Shown in pieces: positions 55,571 through 64,000 of a stretch of DNA of 64,000 nucleotides. Position 1 is the first letter of the stretch, and each line of letters opens with the position of its first letter. Source of the stretch: Cristatella mucedo (taxonomy: Eukaryota; Bryozoa; Phylactolaemata; Cristatellidae). Below the pieces are notes generated by a model. It was not told where the DNA came from, made no database searches, and saw only the letters and a list, made by a program, of their open reading frames with translations. The DNA lies in contig WPIO01000047.1 of the NCBI GenBank assembly GCA_009760855.2, positions 1,721,001 to 1,785,000 on the forward strand. The letters run 5' to 3'. A program made the position numbers and the translations under genes.

Positions 55571-57029
55571 CGGCCGTGCTCATAGTTCGTAGTCGAGGTT
55601 CAGCTGTCAAGCTCACAGTTCCTAATCATGGATCAGTGCACTACCGATTGTCATCGCAACATTCTCGACTTGACGCACATGCTTCGTCCGCGTGAATCGT
55701 CCTTGATCGGCGAACGCATGCTGCACTTTGGCACGTAGTCGTCACTACTTAGCTCTAGTTAGCTAACTAGCTCTTTTAAGTAAGTGAAGAATGATGGGCG
55801 AAGAACATTTTCGGAAGATTCGTAGAAACTTTCGCTTCATTGCAAGTTTCTTTCTGCTGTACTCATTGGTTACCCATTGAGTTACTCACGCCATTGATTT
55901 CCGGGACGCTGCTAGAACCAGCTGTGAGTTTCAAATACTGAACGTTGTAGAATTTCAGTAAACCTCCGAGATTGCTTTAAAGCTATCTGCCTGGAAGCTT
56001 ATCCACATCTCGGACTCCTCCACATTCTGCTTCTCATCCATTTTACAACTTCCTCGAAGTTCGCGCATTAATTTGTCGGCAAGAGTCGTCGACATAAATT
56101 ATTTCGTGGATCACCCTTAGAAGAACACCGAGCGCCGCCGCCATCGGTCGCCGAGCGCCGATTGAAACGAGCCATCAAGCACACGCAGCTGCGGCAGCGC
56201 TAGAAACTCATTAGAAACCAGCCTGCAGCCATCTCGAATGCTCGCTGCCACTATTAAAGCGGCGAACTCCTGCCGTATTTGCAACTATTCATATTTAAGT
56301 ACGCCACAAACGACCTAAACACATTCAACGTTCTGACAGAAGTTCAAACAGAAGCGGCTATGCCGTTACAGCAGAAAAGCGAAAGACAACAGGATTACAG
56401 CCTAAAAACAAAACAGCGACTTCTAGCTAAAAAAAAGAAACGCGTTAACAAGCATTACCAATTGAAAAGGCATTTGGAGCCTTTGAAGATGCATTTTTAA
56501 GAAGAAATGCCAATGCATGCTACAATCGAGCTCAAAGCACTAGAAACCAGGCACGCATTTAGTTAGCGAATAGTGGATTCGATCGCAAGCACATCTAAAG
56601 GATTAACCATTAATATTAATAATCCACGAATAGCGACAAAACGAATGAGGTGGTTAATAGCTCGAACGGACTCAAACAATCTCAGTAACAAGCCGGGAAA
56701 TGAGTTCGCTACTGCACAGCCGAATCTAGGCAAGGCTTTTCGGATTCTTAGCCATAAGAAACTTTCTAATCGGTCTGCTCCAGGTAGGATTAGTGAGTTC
56801 CTACTGACGTCTCCTTTACGGCGGCCACGTGTTCGGTTGCTTAAACCACATATATAGCCTTTGAAGGTCGTATCGGTAATAATTGATTACAGGGACGTGC
56901 ATTTTTGCACATGTGATTTGGATTATATAATGTTGAAGTCAGTAGTCCTTCCAAACTGTTCGGATACATTGAGGTTATTCCCATCCCTGTGATTATGAAT
57001 ATATCTCGTAGACAAGGCAAAATAAAAAA
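55571..57029. other. no recognised gene or repeat
   Basis: Contains Lys/Gln-rich (56279-56500) and other (56573-56857) open frames with no recognisable family motif. Confidence 0.35.
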
Positions 57030-57115
57030 TTAATGATAAGAATACATTTGATATAGCGACCTCAGAGAGCTCAATCTCTTACTAGTGGCTTTACATTTGC
57101 TGAGAAGAGACAACA
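57030..57115 (-). mobile_element. LINE-A 3' tail
   Basis: ATACATTTGATATAGCGACC, TCAGAGAGCTCAATCTCT, TTTACATTTGCTG. Confidence 0.65.
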
Positions 57116-57379
57116 TGGCTGGCGTAGGAGAACGATCGAAGTATCTTGTAATGAACGAGTCGTAATGAAGGTTGGCTTAAAAATAACTCGCGTAATTTGC
57201 TGCAGCAACGTGGCAGCATCGTTCTAATGAAAGTGAAGTCCAGTTTATTGTGACGGTCGCAGAGACTAAAAATAGAATAATACATACGAGCCAACGGCAT
57301 ATCTCGCATAAAATGTATCCAGGACCTCACTATGCAGATTGGTTCGCGTAGCATCACTGCTGTGATGGCTGCCCTTAAT

Positions 57380-57540
57380 CTGAGCACGAAGTTCCGTAAC
57401 GACTTGTCATCGGATGAGCACATTTCCTCCACAGAGACAAGTCGGCCTACTTTCAACTGTGGAACATTGCTCAAATCAAGATGTACGCTTAGAAGATCGT
57501 TGGCGTCAGAAACCTTAGCTATGCAGGTCCTAGGCTGCTG
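57380..57540 (+). mobile_element. LINE-C/LINE-B mosaic fragment
   Basis: AACGACTTGTCATCGGATGA and AAGTCGGCCTACTTTCAAC resemble LINE-C RT. They are followed by ATCGTTGGCGTCAGAAACCTT and CTATGCAGGTCCTAGGCTG, resembling LINE-B. Confidence 0.4.
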
Positions 57541-57544
57541 CTGT

Positions 57545-57594
57545 ATAAGTGTCTCCGGCGGCGGCAGGTGTTGTGGGAGTCTCACTGACTGAGT
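57545..57594 (-). repeat. repeat Z copy 2, left part
   Basis: GTCTCCGGCGGCGGCAGGTG, TTGTGGGAGTCTC, the counterpart of GTCTCCTGCGGTGGTTG...TAGTGGGAGTCTC at 53640. Confidence 0.5.
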
Positions 57595-57905
57595 CTCCCT
57601 GACCTGACCACATTTAAAAGGAACTTAAAAACACACCTATTTAGGACAGCATTTAGTGGATCCCTGTGATTCGTCCTTCATGTGCTTATGCGTGCTGACA
57701 CTGTGCATGCTGCCACTAACCACATTTGCATGCTGACCCTGTGCATGTCACCCCTAACCATGTTATTCATTTTGTTTGTTTTTCAAGCATAATTTTACTT
57801 ACCATTCAATTGCATTTCCCTTTGCAACAAATGTAAAGCGCCTAGAAAGAGATTGAGTTCTCTGAGGGCGCTTTATCAAGTACATTATTATGATTATTAT
57901 TATTA
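57595..57905 (+). mobile_element. LINE-A 3' end nested in repeat Z
   Basis: TGACCACATTTAAAAGGAAC through the 3' UTR to AAAGCGCCTAGAAAGAGATT and (ATT)n. Repeat Z sequence is on both sides. Confidence 0.8.
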
Positions 57906-58047
57906 TCACAGAGACACGGCGGGTGAACGGGAGCGGTTAATGAGACTCATCTTTATTACTCTCAACCGATACATATACGAGAGATTGATCAATCGCATCA
58001 GACGGCACAAAATATAACATGCATTAGTGGTCTGATGCCGGATCTCG
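57906..58047 (-). repeat. repeat Z copy 2, right part
   Basis: GAGACTCATCTTTATTACTC, TCAACCGATACATATACGAGAG, ATAACATGCATTAGTGGTC, collinear with 53710-53810. It ends where LINE-B sequence begins. Confidence 0.55.
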
Positions 58048-58310
58048 CTTCCACAATTCTTATACCACGGCATCTAATTTCCTGCACCGCCTGTGGTGCT
58101 TTCCAGCCGTCCTGAACTGTCACTTCCATGCAACTCAGTTTCTTGACCGCCTTCCTACCTAAGATATGTGTCCAAATTTCTCTTTGTTGCGTGAGAAGAA
58201 GTCTTTTGCCTGCCTAGACTATGAGTGAGCTATAGAAAACTCTCTTGCGTACTGCCCACTAGGTCTTTTTTATGGAGTTGCAAACGGAGATACATTATGT
58301 TACATATAGG
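58048..58310 (+). mobile_element. LINE-B 3' fragment
   Basis: CGCTTCCACAATTCTTATAC, TTTCTCTTTGTTGCGTGAGA, and the terminus GACGGAGATACATTATGTTA-like (CAAACGGAGATACATTATG). Confidence 0.7.
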
Positions 58311-58354
58311 TTACCGAAAATCCCTTCATCCAGGATTCTACATGTGTGACCTTA

Positions 58355-58520
58355 ATTTTATTAGCTGATTTTAGCAGCTTCATCTGTCTGGAGACAAAAA
58401 AGATTTAACGGCCATCACCACTGCTTGCTGTAGGCAATTAAGGATCGCTCACTATAGGACTCGAACCCACGACCTCGGTCGTGAAGAGCGAGAAATTTAC
58501 CCCTGGGCTAAGACTCAGGG
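58355..58520 (-). mobile_element. SINE-2 (tRNA-derived) copy, best-preserved promoter boxes
   Basis: Minus strand: TTAGCCCAGGGGTAAATTTC (A-box-like), GAGGTCGTGGGTTCGAGTCC (B box), then the body and AAATCAGCTAATAAAATTA. Confidence 0.78.
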
Positions 58521-58569
58521 GGCTGACTGTAGCCAGTGCCTAACTCAGCACATTGCTTGGTCTTTCAGG

Positions 58570-58967
58570 TCAAGTGCGTATAAGTGAGATTCGAGCCCTT
58601 CTGTCTCAGCTTCATTTGCTCCTTACCTAGCATAGATATACTTCAGGATCCTTTTTATGACCGCAGGTCGCTTCGCTCGCTTGAACCGGCCTACCTACCC
58701 GACCTCATTTCTCCTCCAGTGTCCTCTCTTGGATCACTCGCTACTCGGCTTCCGATCATCTCATCGTTCTTCGCACTAAATTAAATCTGCATTCTGGCCT
58801 TCAGTTCGTATGCACCGAAAGTCTGGTGCTCGTTTCCGGATTTGGCCAACATCTGCAATGACTTTGCTTCATTGAAGTCTCAGCTGAAGAAACATCAGAT
58901 CGGCTCAGCTTTGCCTGCGCTCCAGTGAACTTGCCTTTTTATGTCCCGGCATGCTTACTTATGCAAA
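58570..58967 (+). mobile_element. LINE-C copy, 5' part
   Basis: CGCAGGTCGCTTCGCTCGC (SLRSLEPAYLPDLI), TTCAGTTCGTATGCACCGAA, and an end at GGCATGCTTACTTATGC, the same position at which the 34985 copy is interrupted. Confidence 0.6.
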
Positions 58968-59955
58968 ATTTAGTGCTTACTAAACTGAATGCTCGCCTTG
59001 CCGACATTCGATCCTGGATGTCGGAAAACTTCTTGACACTAAATGACGATAAAACCGAACTGCAGCTCGTAGAACACCCTAAGCGTGTGGCTTGATTAAA
59101 AGGCTTTGCTCTTCTAATAGGGGATGCTGTTGTACGACCATCACCAAGTGCTCGTACTCTAGGTGTCGTGTTCGACAGCTGCCTCAATTTTTAAAGCTTC
59201 ATTCAGAAGACTGTCTCTACAGCTAGCCATCACATCCGATCCCTATCCAAGATTAGAAGCTGTCTCCCACAGTGGCTTGTAAACAAATTTAAGTAGCTCC
59301 TTAGTTCTGTCTCGCTTGATGATTGCAATTCCTTTTTGGCTGGGTTACCAAAGAAAGCAACTAGGCCACTGCAGTTGACTATGAATATGGCTGCAAGGCT
59401 AGTCTTCAAGTCCCAGAGGTTTGAGCACGTGACTCCTTTGCTAAAAGAGCTAGGATGGATGCTAGTTGAGCAACGGATACAGAGCAAAGTTCTTACACTG
59501 ACCCACAAGGCCCACCAAGGCTTGGCTCCTTCGTACCTAGCTGAACTGCTGCACCAGTTTCAGCCTCTTCGCGCCCTCAGGTCCTGCGTGGACAATAAAT
59601 TAGCTGTTCAATTCCTCCGCTTAAAGACCGTTAGCCACAGAAGCTTTAGCTCCTCTGCAGGTCCTAGACTGTGGAACTCACTTCCACAATTCTTACGCTA
59701 TGACAACTACTCTCCTGCTGCCGACTATGGCACATCTTTTTCAGCGGTCCTGAACTGCTACTTCTATGCTACTCGCTACCTCAACTGCTCTCCTGACTCT
59801 GCTATGCTTCCCACTTTCTCTTTGTTTCGTGAGACGAAGTCTGTTGGCTACCGAATGCCGCTTAGGCTTCGAGTGCGCTATACAAAACTCTCCTGCGTAA
59901 CACCCACATGGTCTTTATGACTTTGTGGAGTTACTGACGGAGGTACATTATATGA
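58968..59955 (+). mobile_element. LINE-B copy with RT C-terminus, nested in LINE-C
   Basis: LNARLADIRSWMSENFLTLN, ARTLGVVFDSCLNF, then the 194-codon frame 59336-59920 (NMAARLVFKSQRFEHVTPLL, SAGPRLWNSLPQFLR). Stops are present in the first part. The terminus is CTGACGGAGGTACATTATATG. Confidence 0.8.
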
Positions 59956-59956
59956 T

Positions 59957-60200
59957 TCAATGCTTGTGAATTAACCAGGGGTTACACCCACCGGTGGCTC
60001 GGAGTGCCATCTTGTGCACTTTTGCTTGCTTGTCTAAGCATGATACTTGTATTTTCGCATTGCTTATCTCAGCGCGATACCTAGCATGTCATTAACCCTT
60101 GTAGCTTATTGCTTCTTCTCTTGAAGCGAGTTGCGAGGCGCCTGGATAAAGATTTGATTCCCCTTGGTAGCTACACAAACGGCTTATTCTTATTAATTGG
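59957..60200 (+). mobile_element. LINE-C 3' end
   Basis: TTGCTTGTCTAAGCATGATAC, TTCTCTTGAAGCGAGTTGCG, AGGCGCCTGGATAAAGATTT; shared with 36260-36470. Confidence 0.6.
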
Positions 60201-60469
60201 GTACGAATGCATATTTCCGTATGTAGCCTGAACGGCACCGGCTGGTTAATTTCGTGAATGCAGATCACCTCGAGCTTAGTCACACGCTCAAAAGTTAAGG
60301 TTTTCACTTTTTCATACCGGATTCTACTCCCGAGTGCAACGACCCATATGCGTCCCTGTCATATGCGTTATCTCATATGTATCCCATATACGTCATATGC
60401 GTTTTCGCTGGAAAGATTGTAGAAAAAAAGGGTGAGATTTTCTCACTGCTCATGCATTAATAATCACAA

Positions 60470-60570
60470 TAACAATAATACATTTGATAAAGAGCCCTCA
60501 GAGAACTCACTTTCTAGGCGCTCTAAAATTGCTGCAAAGGAAGCACGACCGAATTAGTTCCAATACATTC
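60470..60570 (-). mobile_element. LINE-A 3' tail
   Basis: AACAATAATACATTTGATAA, AGCCCTCAGAGAACTCACTT, GCTGCAAAGGAAGCACGAC. Confidence 0.7.
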
Positions 60571-60587
60571 TATATATAATTAAAAAT

Positions 60588-60722
60588 ATAATTCATTTGT
60601 ATAGCGCCCCAAGAGAACTTATTCTCTAAGAAGGCGCTTCACATATTCATCGGGGCTCGAGCCCACCTCAGCCAAACCTTGGTCGGAATGAGCATCTTAA
60701 CCGCTGGACCAAACCCAACAAG
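60588..60722 (-). mobile_element. SINE-1 copy
   Basis: Tail (TATAGCGCCCCAAGAGAAC), GGGGCTCGAGCCCACC, then GCATCTTAACCGCTGGACCAA reading minus. It ends in the variant head ACCCAACAAGG. Confidence 0.82.
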
Positions 60723-60894
60723 GCAGTTGTCCTGCATTAGTGCGACTTTTTGTTGTCGCAGTTCGTTCGTAGTTTATTGGCGGACATAGTCGATCGGTTA
60801 GCTGCAGTGTTATTGATGCATTACACTTTAGGGCTACTTCGCCCCGTGCTACACTGAACCAGATAATCTCACGTCTCTCGGTGAATCGCTTACA

Positions 60895-61015
60895 CGAATA
60901 ATAATAATACAATTGTGTAGCACCCTCGGAGACATTAATCTCTTTCTAGGCACGTTACATATGCTGCTAAGGATACATGATCGAATGATTATGGGTAGCA
61001 TGCTCAATGACGAAA
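60895..61015 (-). mobile_element. LINE-A 3' fragment
   Basis: AATAATAATAATACAATTGTG, ACATTAATCTCTTTCTAGGC, GCTGCTAAGGATACATGATC. Confidence 0.65.
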
Positions 61016-62467
61016 CTACCACCTCCGTCGGCCTGCTGCCTAGCTCAAGCATCAACGAACTTCCGGATGAGCTCTCTATTTTACTTAGCCCAACGCCAGC
61101 TGCCTCCGAAGTTGTCGAAGCTGCCGTTATCGCATACTTGCAGTGGCGTCTCATGCGACTAGTGAATGACCCACCCGTTCATCGTGGCGACAAACATTAA
61201 AGACAAGTAACTCGGTAAGCTTTATCTGCCTATTTTCGGTCTGAGCGACTAGGCTAGAAGTAGTCACGAAAACGGCACTAGCCAAAGCCCCAGCCAAAAG
61301 CCACACGTGCAGGGAGCAAAAAAAGCAAACGGCAGCCAACAGCAGCCGAGCGGGCTGCAATTGGCCAAATACTGAGGGCTTTGATTTTTACTTCAGGTCG
61401 TGCGGCGTGCAGTAGCCGACGACGAGTACTCATCATCTCGTGCTCCTGACACCAATGCAAGCACGATTCTACATAAGTGGACCAGTGCACGGCAGATAGA
61501 GCAAACATATGCACGTCGTCCGGCATGCTCGCCCTGCCGCTCAGCTCCTCCGAGGACCGACGGACCGCAGCAGCAGCTTGCGTTGCTCCAAAGAGTTGCT
61601 CCCAGCTTGCGGCGGTTTCCTAGCAAGCAGGTTCTGTCAAGACACACAGGTACAGAGAAGGAAAATACTATTTTTTTTCAGAAGGAGTGGGCCATCGTTG
61701 CCTACGGCTCAAGGTCACAACAATGAACGGGCACACTGTCCACTAGCAACAAAATGGAGCAATCGTCGGTCTCCGAAGCAACAGTAAGCATTACGCAGAG
61801 CGCTACATTCGCCGACGGCAGGTACATGCAGCTACATGTAAATGATAGTGTCGCCTGATGCTACTGAACCCCCCCACGCGCCGTGGAGACTGCTGCCAGC
61901 ACGGAATCAGTAGGCAGCACAGAACATCGAGCTGACAAGCAGTCGCTGCGCTACACGGTGCAAGGGCCGCTCTGTCTGGCTCGGCGTGTAGGGACGACGC
62001 TCGCAGCCGCCTGGCCGTCCGTACGGCGGACACGTCGAATGCACAACGGATTTGCTCGGCAGCTCAAGAAACAGCAGGAGCAAAGTGGTGGCTGTGAACG
62101 CTGCATTTGCCGGCATGATGCCGTGGGCAGGCAGCAAACCCAGGGGAAATTCGGTCGCCGAACGGCTCTCCGCAACGTCGACGCGTTGCCGTGCACCCAC
62201 CCATTGCTGCAGTAGCAACAGTGGAAAGGCAGGTGCAGCCACAGCTCTGCCTGGCTGCATTTAGCAGCAGCCACCACTGGAGCCACCGCTGGCGCCCGCG
62301 CTGCTGCCGGCTCCAGTCCTGCTTGCTGTGGAATTTATGTGCTGCGGCCCGATCTTTATACCGTTGGCCTGCAGATGACGAAGCAAAGTGCAAGAGCCAG
62401 AGCAGCAGTGTCACAAGGCAGATGCGGTTCACTCATTGAGCACACGAATGGAAGAATGACTACGAGC

Positions 62468-62471
<4 letters not shown>
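61016..62471. other. GC-rich region, no gene recognised
   Basis: Several overlapping open frames of 100-122 codons on both strands (61400-62440), Arg/Cys/Ala/Ser-rich with no family motif. It could be a CpG-rich promoter or first exon of a neighbouring gene, but nothing supports that directly. Confidence 0.3.

Positions 62472-62534
<63 letters not shown>
62472..62534. repeat. (GA)n microsatellite
   Basis: About 63 bp of uninterrupted GA. Confidence 0.97.
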
Positions 62535-62536
<2 letters not shown>

Positions 62537-62899
62537 ACCGCGATGCTACGTTCAGCTGGTGTGCCACCCGAACTGAGCAGAGCGAGTGGCGCGTGAGATA
62601 ATCGGCACGCTTTCTTTTGCTTCGAGCACGTGGAACACTACCAGGCCAATGAGGGAGATCTGAACACAAGGGGCCACCATCAAGAGGCTAGAGCTCATTG
62701 AACTGCCATCACGAGCCAGAGCATCATTTATTTCCGGGGGGGGGGGTAGGCTTCCACGAAACTCTGGCCAGCCTTCCCAGTATGGCCGGCAGGCTGGCCT
62801 AGGTCCCGCCTCTGCCTATCCCAGCCCTCACACGCTAAACAAATTCGATCTCTGACCTGAGCAGCCTGCCAGCCACAGCTCCTTGCATAGTCGAGCTAC

Positions 62900-63782
62900 T
62901 AGGGGAGAGTGTCATTTTTCTGGCACCCTCAGGTCCTCTCAGAATTTTAAACAGACAGCCCATTTTCGCTTAAAAGTCTATCATTCTTGCCGGTGTGATT
63001 GCCAAGCACAATCTAGACTTTCACTTCTATGCCAATGACAGACAGCTGTCAGTTGTATCTTTGCTTCGATCCCTCTCAGCCCTCCAGCACGTCAAATTAT
63101 CTCAACTCCCTTGCTACATGTATTGATTGATGACATCAGCACATGGATGGCAGAACATTTTCTTAAATTGAATGATGATAAAACCAACTTACTAGTTACA
63201 GGCAAACCAAGCCTGATTCAGAAATTGGAAAGGCTAATGCTCAAAATCAGCTCTGCCAGCATATCACCTGTTGAATCTGCACGAAGTCTAGGTGTCATGT
63301 TCCAATGTGACCCTTCATTAGCTCCACGGTCAAATCTGCCCACTTTCAGGTACATAACGTTGCTAAAATTCGGGCTTGTTTAGACAGGGGTATCATATCT
63401 TAATTTGTCCATGCATTTGTGACATGCCGTCTTGACTTCTGTAACTCACTGCTTGCTGACCTACCGGCCTGTACACGCAGGCGCTTACAGCTGGTGCAAA
63501 ACCCTGCAGCTAGGCTTGTCTGTCGTGAGCGTTGAAGTTGCCACATCACACCACTTCTCGCCGATCTGCATCGACTTCAAGGCTTTGTCACTCACTTTCA
63601 GGTCCCTTCATTCTTTGGCTCTAGCCTACCTATCAGATCTACTCCCCGACCAGGCTAAGCATAGTACCACCTGCTTTTCGGAATCTAGCTGTTTACGTAC
63701 ACCTCATACAGACCTCAAATCCTTTGGAGACTGTGCTTTGAGTTCGTATGCTCCCAAAGCACGGAACTCACTCCCAACTTAG
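62900..63782 (+). mobile_element. LINE-A 3' half, truncated before its 3' UTR
   Basis: WMAEHFLKLNDDKTNLLVTG, PVESARSLGVMFQC, and the SRSLHSLALAYLSDLLPDQA-like C-terminal block. It stops at GGAACTCACTCCCAACTT without the UTR and ATT tail found in other copies. Confidence 0.8.
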
Positions 63783-64000
63783 CCCTGCCATTACCGAGAT
63801 TTGTAATGCTTCTTTAGAAAAAGGGGTCGTAACCAAGTCCTTCAAATCGGCAATCGTTAGACCGATACTTAGAAAGTCTTGATTAGATATTGAGGTCCTT
63901 GCAAACTATCGCCCAGTTTCCCTTCTTCCTTTTTTGTCAAAGATTCTTGAAAAAATTGTCGCTAAGCAGCTGGCTGCACATATTAAAAAGAATGAAATGT
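63783..64000 (+). mobile_element. start of a reverse transcriptase domain, another LINE cut by the window edge
   Basis: It reads GVVTKSFKSAIVRPILRKS, stop, then LANYRPVSLLPFLSKILEKI and VAKQLAAHIKKNEM. This is the NYRPVS..FLSKILEK motif that opens non-LTR RT domains. The family is uncertain; it continues beyond 64000. Confidence 0.8.

Noticed and set aside
58355-58520. Possible tRNA gene from clean A and B boxes
   Set aside because: The rest does not fold as a cloverleaf and it continues into a repeated non-tRNA body; it is a SINE-2 copy.
59336-59920. Plus-strand 194-codon frame as a host gene
   Set aside because: It is the RT C-terminal region of LINE-B (HVTPLLKELGWM..RLWNSLPQFLR), repeated at 47335 and 58048.
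60913-61200. Plus-strand 95-codon frame (ELPDELSILLSPTPAASEVV..)
   Set aside because: Its start lies inside a LINE-A tail and no family motif or splice context is visible; too little to call a gene.

Overview
This window is animal (metazoan, invertebrate-type) nuclear DNA. It holds one long, densely interrupted gene with spliceosomal GT-AG introns, surrounded and invaded by non-LTR retrotransposons (LINEs), tRNA-derived SINEs, DNA-transposon remnants and microsatellites. I cannot name the species from the sequence. Nothing bacterial or viral was recognised.

The gene is on the minus strand, from 49942 (ATG) to 17014 (TAG). It encodes a chromodomain helicase of the CHD6/7/8/9 (Kismet) group, closest in layout to CHD8. 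I assembled 37 coding exons by hand from conserved protein blocks, splice sites and codon phase. All phases join, and the exon lengths sum to 8529 nt (2842 residues plus stop). The order of parts is: short acidic N-terminus, Gln/Ala/Ser-rich low-complexity region, basic linker, tandem chromodomains, complete SNF2-type ATPase, SANT/SLIDE-like region, two BRK domains, and an Ala/Ser-rich tail with a CtBP-type PxDLS motif and an acidic end. Only the exon 4/5 junction is really uncertain. Intron 8 appears to be GC-AG, and intron 9 is 96 nt, in frame and free of stops.

Layout. 1-17 kb: a 314-bp tandem duplication, a Tigger/pogo-like DNA element, microsatellites, tRNA-SINEs of two families, several LINE copies, a perfect 48-bp palindrome and two short hAT elements whose ends look like the SPIN family. 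17-50 kb: the CHD gene, its introns carrying LINE, SINE and microsatellite insertions. 50-51.5 kb: CpG-containing upstream DNA where the promoter should lie. 51.5-64 kb: repeat-rich DNA with a LINE copy retaining the reverse-transcriptase core, a dispersed ~330-bp repeat, a possible LTR-like repeat in two copies, nested LINEs, and at the right edge the start of another reverse transcriptase that runs out of the window.

The repeats form a linked set. The main LINE (here LINE-A, CR1/L2-like C-terminus, ATT-repeat 3' tail) and the main SINE (SINE-1) end in nearly the same ~50-bp 3' hairpin sequence. This is the arrangement expected of a SINE mobilised by its partner LINE. Family names LINE-A/B/C and SINE-1/2 are mine. 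All homology statements rest on recognition and memory, not on a database search.
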